Below, one piece after another: positions 59,778 to 64,000 of a DNA stretch of 64,000 nucleotides. Position numbers and translations under genes: made by a program. Numbering within the stretch: position 1 is the stretch's first letter; every line of letters starts with the position of its first letter. This DNA is from Odiellus spinosus. Taxonomy: Eukaryota > Arthropoda > Arachnida > Opiliones > Phalangiidae. The notes beneath the pieces are model-generated. The model saw only the letters and a list, made by a program, of their open reading frames with translations. It had not been told where the DNA came from and ran no database searches. Location: assembly GCA_963920705.1 (NCBI GenBank), contig OY987226.1:34275686-34339685 (forward strand), read 5' to 3'.

Positions 59778-60006
59778 CCCCGTCATCTTTCCTTTTAAAG
59801 TAATTGGGGAGAGTTGCGGGGCTTCCAAAGGCGTGGGGGAGGGTTTGGTATATGGCCGGGGAATCGAGAATATGATGAAATGAAATCAGCCTAGTAATTG
59901 CGCAATTAAAGAAGCCTCGGTGCGGATCCCGAGAGACATTGGCGCGGATCCGCTCCCGTCGCGACAGAGAGTTCATTCGGGGCAGCGAGGAGGGGGATAA
60001 CGCCAT
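59778..60006 (-). other. Marginal candidate first coding exon
   Basis: A minus-strand frame opens with a true ATG (60006-60004) and runs 76 codons to GATGACGGGG|GTAAGT, a full consensus splice donor (exon end 59778). The predicted peptide starts MALSPSSLPRMNSL and has no recognisable domain. No matching acceptor and second exon could be chosen downstream. Both features could be chance. Confidence 0.2.
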
Positions 60007-61666
60007 AAAAGGAATCCGAGAAGACGCTCAACGTCTCATCCCTCTTTTACACATATAGAACATCCCTTTCAGAGAAATTTACTAAATGGGGTAAATTTAA
60101 AGGCGAATTCGATAGGACAGAATGTTAAAACTAATACGGGGAAAAAATTGATTTACTTATTCAGCTCTTAAAGGCGAAGCGCCAAGTCAGCTAGCGGTCT
60201 TACACAATTTTAAAAGTAAATTTCTGACTTCTCCTGGTTTTCCCTGACATGAATTAATTCTTCTAGGCGAGCTCTTGACAATTCCCACGTTTCATTAGAT
60301 ATAGTTTATCAATCAGGGTCGATAGTCTATTCAGAATATCGGCTGTGATATTCGCGATCAAAGGTAATGATTACGTCACGTAATTAATATAACAAGATAT
60401 TTTTAGCTCTTGTAATTTTTACGTATATTGAATTGTTTTCAGCGACCTGTCCGAAAATGTAAATGGCTTTTTTGACGAGTAATAAATAGATAAATATATA
60501 AAAGGGAGGAGTCCTATTTCGTAAGTTGAGCGTCGACGTCACCCGTGACGTTTCTTGTACAGAAAGACGGCGCCCGCAGTCAGAATGACAAAATTCTAAA
60601 GATCTCTAGTTTTACTCTCAAGCTTAACGCCTGCTTTCTCCGCGACCGCGCTCTTTTTACATCCGGAACTCTAGGGGATGAGTGACGTCTACAGTGACGC
60701 GCCGCTAAACTAACAAGTTGATCAAGCCGAACTGAGCTTTTAATATATTTATCTATTGTATATTTTTTAGCCCCGTTATGGTAATTTTTATTTATATTGC
60801 TTTGTTTTTTAACTATCTTTCCGAAAAATGTATCTTAACTTCCAAACGGTAAATCGCTCACGCCATCACTTAATCATTATCAAAATTTGCCTGTTTGAGA
60901 CCGAGACAAATTATTGCAATATAAGAAGACTATCCCTTGAAAGCGGCTTAGCAAATATGTTTAAAAGTCGGGCAGTAGACGCGGTGGATAGCGGATGGTT
61001 GTAGAAATTAAGAAGAGCCTGCATGCACGATGCGTCCTTTAGTTAGACCGTCCGCTTTTATAGCGAAAGATCGCTGGATGGGACTAAGGAACGCGTGGAA
61101 GGCCAAGATATATATTTGAATCTATATAGGTTCCTTTCGCTCGCTTAATTGGCAACGCGGCATCGTCCCGAAATATGTCGCGACAGGCTGGGAAGAGCGG
61201 GAAGACGAAGCGTGATGGGAGAATTCTCCTAGGAAGGTAACTCTCTTTTAAAAGGTGCCTAGCGTCTCTATTAATGACATTTCCCTTTCGCCTTCTTCGT
61301 TTAAGAACTTTATTACACGCTTCCTCGACTTTCCTCAATTTTGTCGAAAAATAACGCGCATATAGGAGAAAGCGACTTACATCTCTTTCCAAATTTCGAA
61401 ACAAATTAGATTATAGAAGGACGCGTTTTAGCGTTTCAAAGAAGATACATAAAAGCGACTATCACTCCATTCCGATTTCAAAGCGCATGAAGATTCTATA
61501 AGCGAATAACTATCGCGAGACCTCTGGTGAAAATCACGGTCGCTAAAACTGCAGGCGTAACCTCGGGTAAAATGAGCGCGAAGCCTAGACACTCCCTTAA
61601 AGCGGGAATTCCACCTAATAACGAGTAATTTTTCTCGATTCCCAATACATATTGAAAAAAATTTAA
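60007..61666. other. Unannotated stretch with CRE-like cluster
   Basis: ACGTCAC-CC-GTGACGT, a spaced palindrome of CRE half-sites, lies at 60536-60551. TGACGT half-sites recur at 60682-60700. Weakly similar blocks at 60397-60470 and 60764-60840 share TTTTTAGC, GTAATTTTTA, ATATTG and TCCGAAAA(A)TGTA. The 106-codon minus-strand frame (61084-61404) has no recognisable domain. Confidence 0.3.
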
Positions 61667-61838
61667 AACTTACCCAAAAAAATAGGCTTAGTTTGTGGAG
61701 ATCTTGAATGTCTTCGCATCGCGTTCAATGAATTAAGCCTGCGTCATTAAGGCTAGATCTCCGTGAGACTTCCAAAACCATACGAAGAAATTCAAGATAT
61801 CCACGAGGTAAATCTTAAGCCAATTTTCCGGGAAAGAT
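61667..61838. mobile_element. TTAA-flanked MITE, family 3, copy C
   Basis: 172 bp with TTAA on both sides (61663-61666 and 61839-61842). The left end AACTTACCCAAAAAAATAGG and the right end TTTTCCGGGAAAGAT are decayed relative to copy B. The shared centre CTCCGTGAGACTTCCAAAAC is kept. Confidence 0.82.
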
Positions 61839-62687
61839 TTAAATTGGTAATTGTTTTACTGATTGCATTCTCCCTTTAAAAAATAATTTCGCTCCCCATA
61901 ACTTAAGGGGTCTATTTTCAATCGTGAGGCAAAACTTTCCCAGGCCAATTGTTAATAAGAAAACAAGGAAAGATCGAGTAATTTTAATCGCTAACTCTGG
62001 CCCCAGAACAACAGATACGCGTTATATTCAGTTTAGTATACAGGCTTCTTTGCTGGTGCGTAAGAAATGTTGACTTCTACATAATTTCAAGTTTCGATAA
62101 ACCTAATTTATATTTAATTTTTTTTGGATAATTTCAATAACTATAACTTTTTTAATTTCATAGACTGTGACTTTCATATTTCGTTCACCGCTAATTTGTT
62201 AACTTTTGTTCCTTTACAGATTTGAAATTAGTCCCTATAAAAGAACTTTTTAGAAGCGCGAACCGAAACAACTTTTGTATAATTAATTTATTCGGCCCAT
62301 GGTGTTAATTATTCACGCGCAAAAACTTTTTACCGGGAAGATTTTTATTTAAAAAATAAATCGCTTTCTAATGCCGCGCGCGTATCTTAAAATAAGACAG
62401 ATAGAGAAAACCTCCTTTATTTGAAAATATCAATAGTTTTGAATACAGGTAATCGATCTGAAGTTAAACACGTAAAAAGCGTGAATATTTTCAGTAAAAG
62501 AACCTTTTTTTTTCTTTATATGATAACGTGCAATGGGGCAAAAGAAATATTGGAAATTGGCAAAGTTTTGTCAATTTAACTTAAAACAAGAATGAAAATT
62601 ATATTTTGTGATATAAATAGTGTAGCGCCATAAGTAACAATATAACAATATAGCAATATGCGCGCCACTTTTCATTATTTAGTCTTC
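61839..62687. other. Unannotated stretch
   Basis: Near 62083-62099 it carries TTCTACATAATTTCAAG, like the right end of the foldback at 17891-18003. Nothing else. Confidence 0.35.
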
Positions 62688-62694
62688 ATCGTAT

Positions 62695-62927
62695 CATAGA
62701 GACTTTTAACATAGAGTGGAAAGTTGAGGCGAAGATGTAGCTCAAAACAACCGTTGTAAAAGGCCGAGTCGATTTCCGGTATAGCTTCCCTCTAACGCGG
62801 GGTGATGTCATGTGACCGGAAGTTGGCCAGGACAGTTATTAGCATTGGCAAAGGTTGCTTGGGGAGCTACATCTCGTTTTGCCTTGCCAAAGGCATGAGT
62901 TTCCACTCCCTATGTTAAAAGTCTATG
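62695..62927. mobile_element. Foldback MITE with 7-bp TSD
   Basis: The left end CATAGAGACTTTTAACATAG is mirrored by the right end CTATGTTAAAAGTCTATG, with further pairing of GTGGAAA and GATGTAGCT inside. The exact 7-bp duplication ATCGTAT flanks it (62688-62694, 62928-62934). The centre includes GTCGATTTCCGG and ACCGGAAG-type words resembling parts of MITE family 2, perhaps by shared ancestry. About 233 bp, non-coding. Confidence 0.85.
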
Positions 62928-62934
62928 ATCGTAT

Positions 62935-63950
<1,016 letters not shown>

Positions 63951-63970
63951 GGGGGGGGGGGGGGGGGGGG
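63951..63970. repeat. Poly(G) run, G20
   Basis: An uninterrupted run of 20 G, 30 bp from the window end. Confidence 0.96.
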
Positions 63971-64000
63971 CTTCGCGCCCAGAAATAATTTCATATGAAA

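Overview
This window looks like gene-poor nuclear DNA of a eukaryote, most likely an invertebrate animal. The reasons are: AT-rich sequence with CpG not visibly depleted; no dense ORFs, operons or bacterial signals; a decayed non-LTR retrotransposon of the CR1/L2/jockey type; many short inverted-repeat DNA transposons (MITEs); and many minisatellites. I could not identify the species. No complete host protein-coding gene is recognisable. Nearly all open frames of 60-230 codons lie in minisatellites, MITEs or low-complexity CpG-rich DNA, and I treat them as chance frames. Introns of a large gene, or an intergenic desert, would both look like this.

Layout. 1-5 kb: a 31-bp minisatellite, a CpG-rich block (2.88-3.55 kb) with a consensus splice donor on the minus strand, and a CAGGG-ended hAT-like element. 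6-10.8 kb: four minisatellite arrays with 33-, 19-, 21- and 24-bp units; the last appears to sit inside a TTAA-flanked MITE. 13-18 kb: a 42-bp dimeric array, a hAT-like fragment, a TA-flanked MITE and a small foldback. 20-26.4 kb: two copies of a 340-bp MITE with 7-bp target duplications, a 316-bp foldback, a tRNA-like relic and a TTAA-flanked MITE. 29.6-30.2 kb: a 24-bp array open on both strands. 35-36.5 kb: two more copies of the 340-bp MITE, in opposite orientations. 40.7-41.5 kb: a two-phase 38/31-bp array. 46.5-50.1 kb: a 32-bp array, a foldback and another TTAA MITE. 51-58 kb: a double hairpin, an inverted-repeat element, a second TA MITE and a (TC)n tract. 58.4-59.1 kb: the LINE 3' end. 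61.6-64 kb: a third near-full-length TTAA MITE, a 7-bp-TSD foldback, a 112-bp CA tract and a G20 run at the window edge.

The best-supported content is the mobile-element landscape: at least seven non-autonomous DNA transposon families, several with exact target-site duplications readable from the sequence, plus minisatellites that repeatedly abut or fill transposon ends. I found no new enzymatic or defence system and do not claim one. The two candidate exons are marginal and have no homology support.
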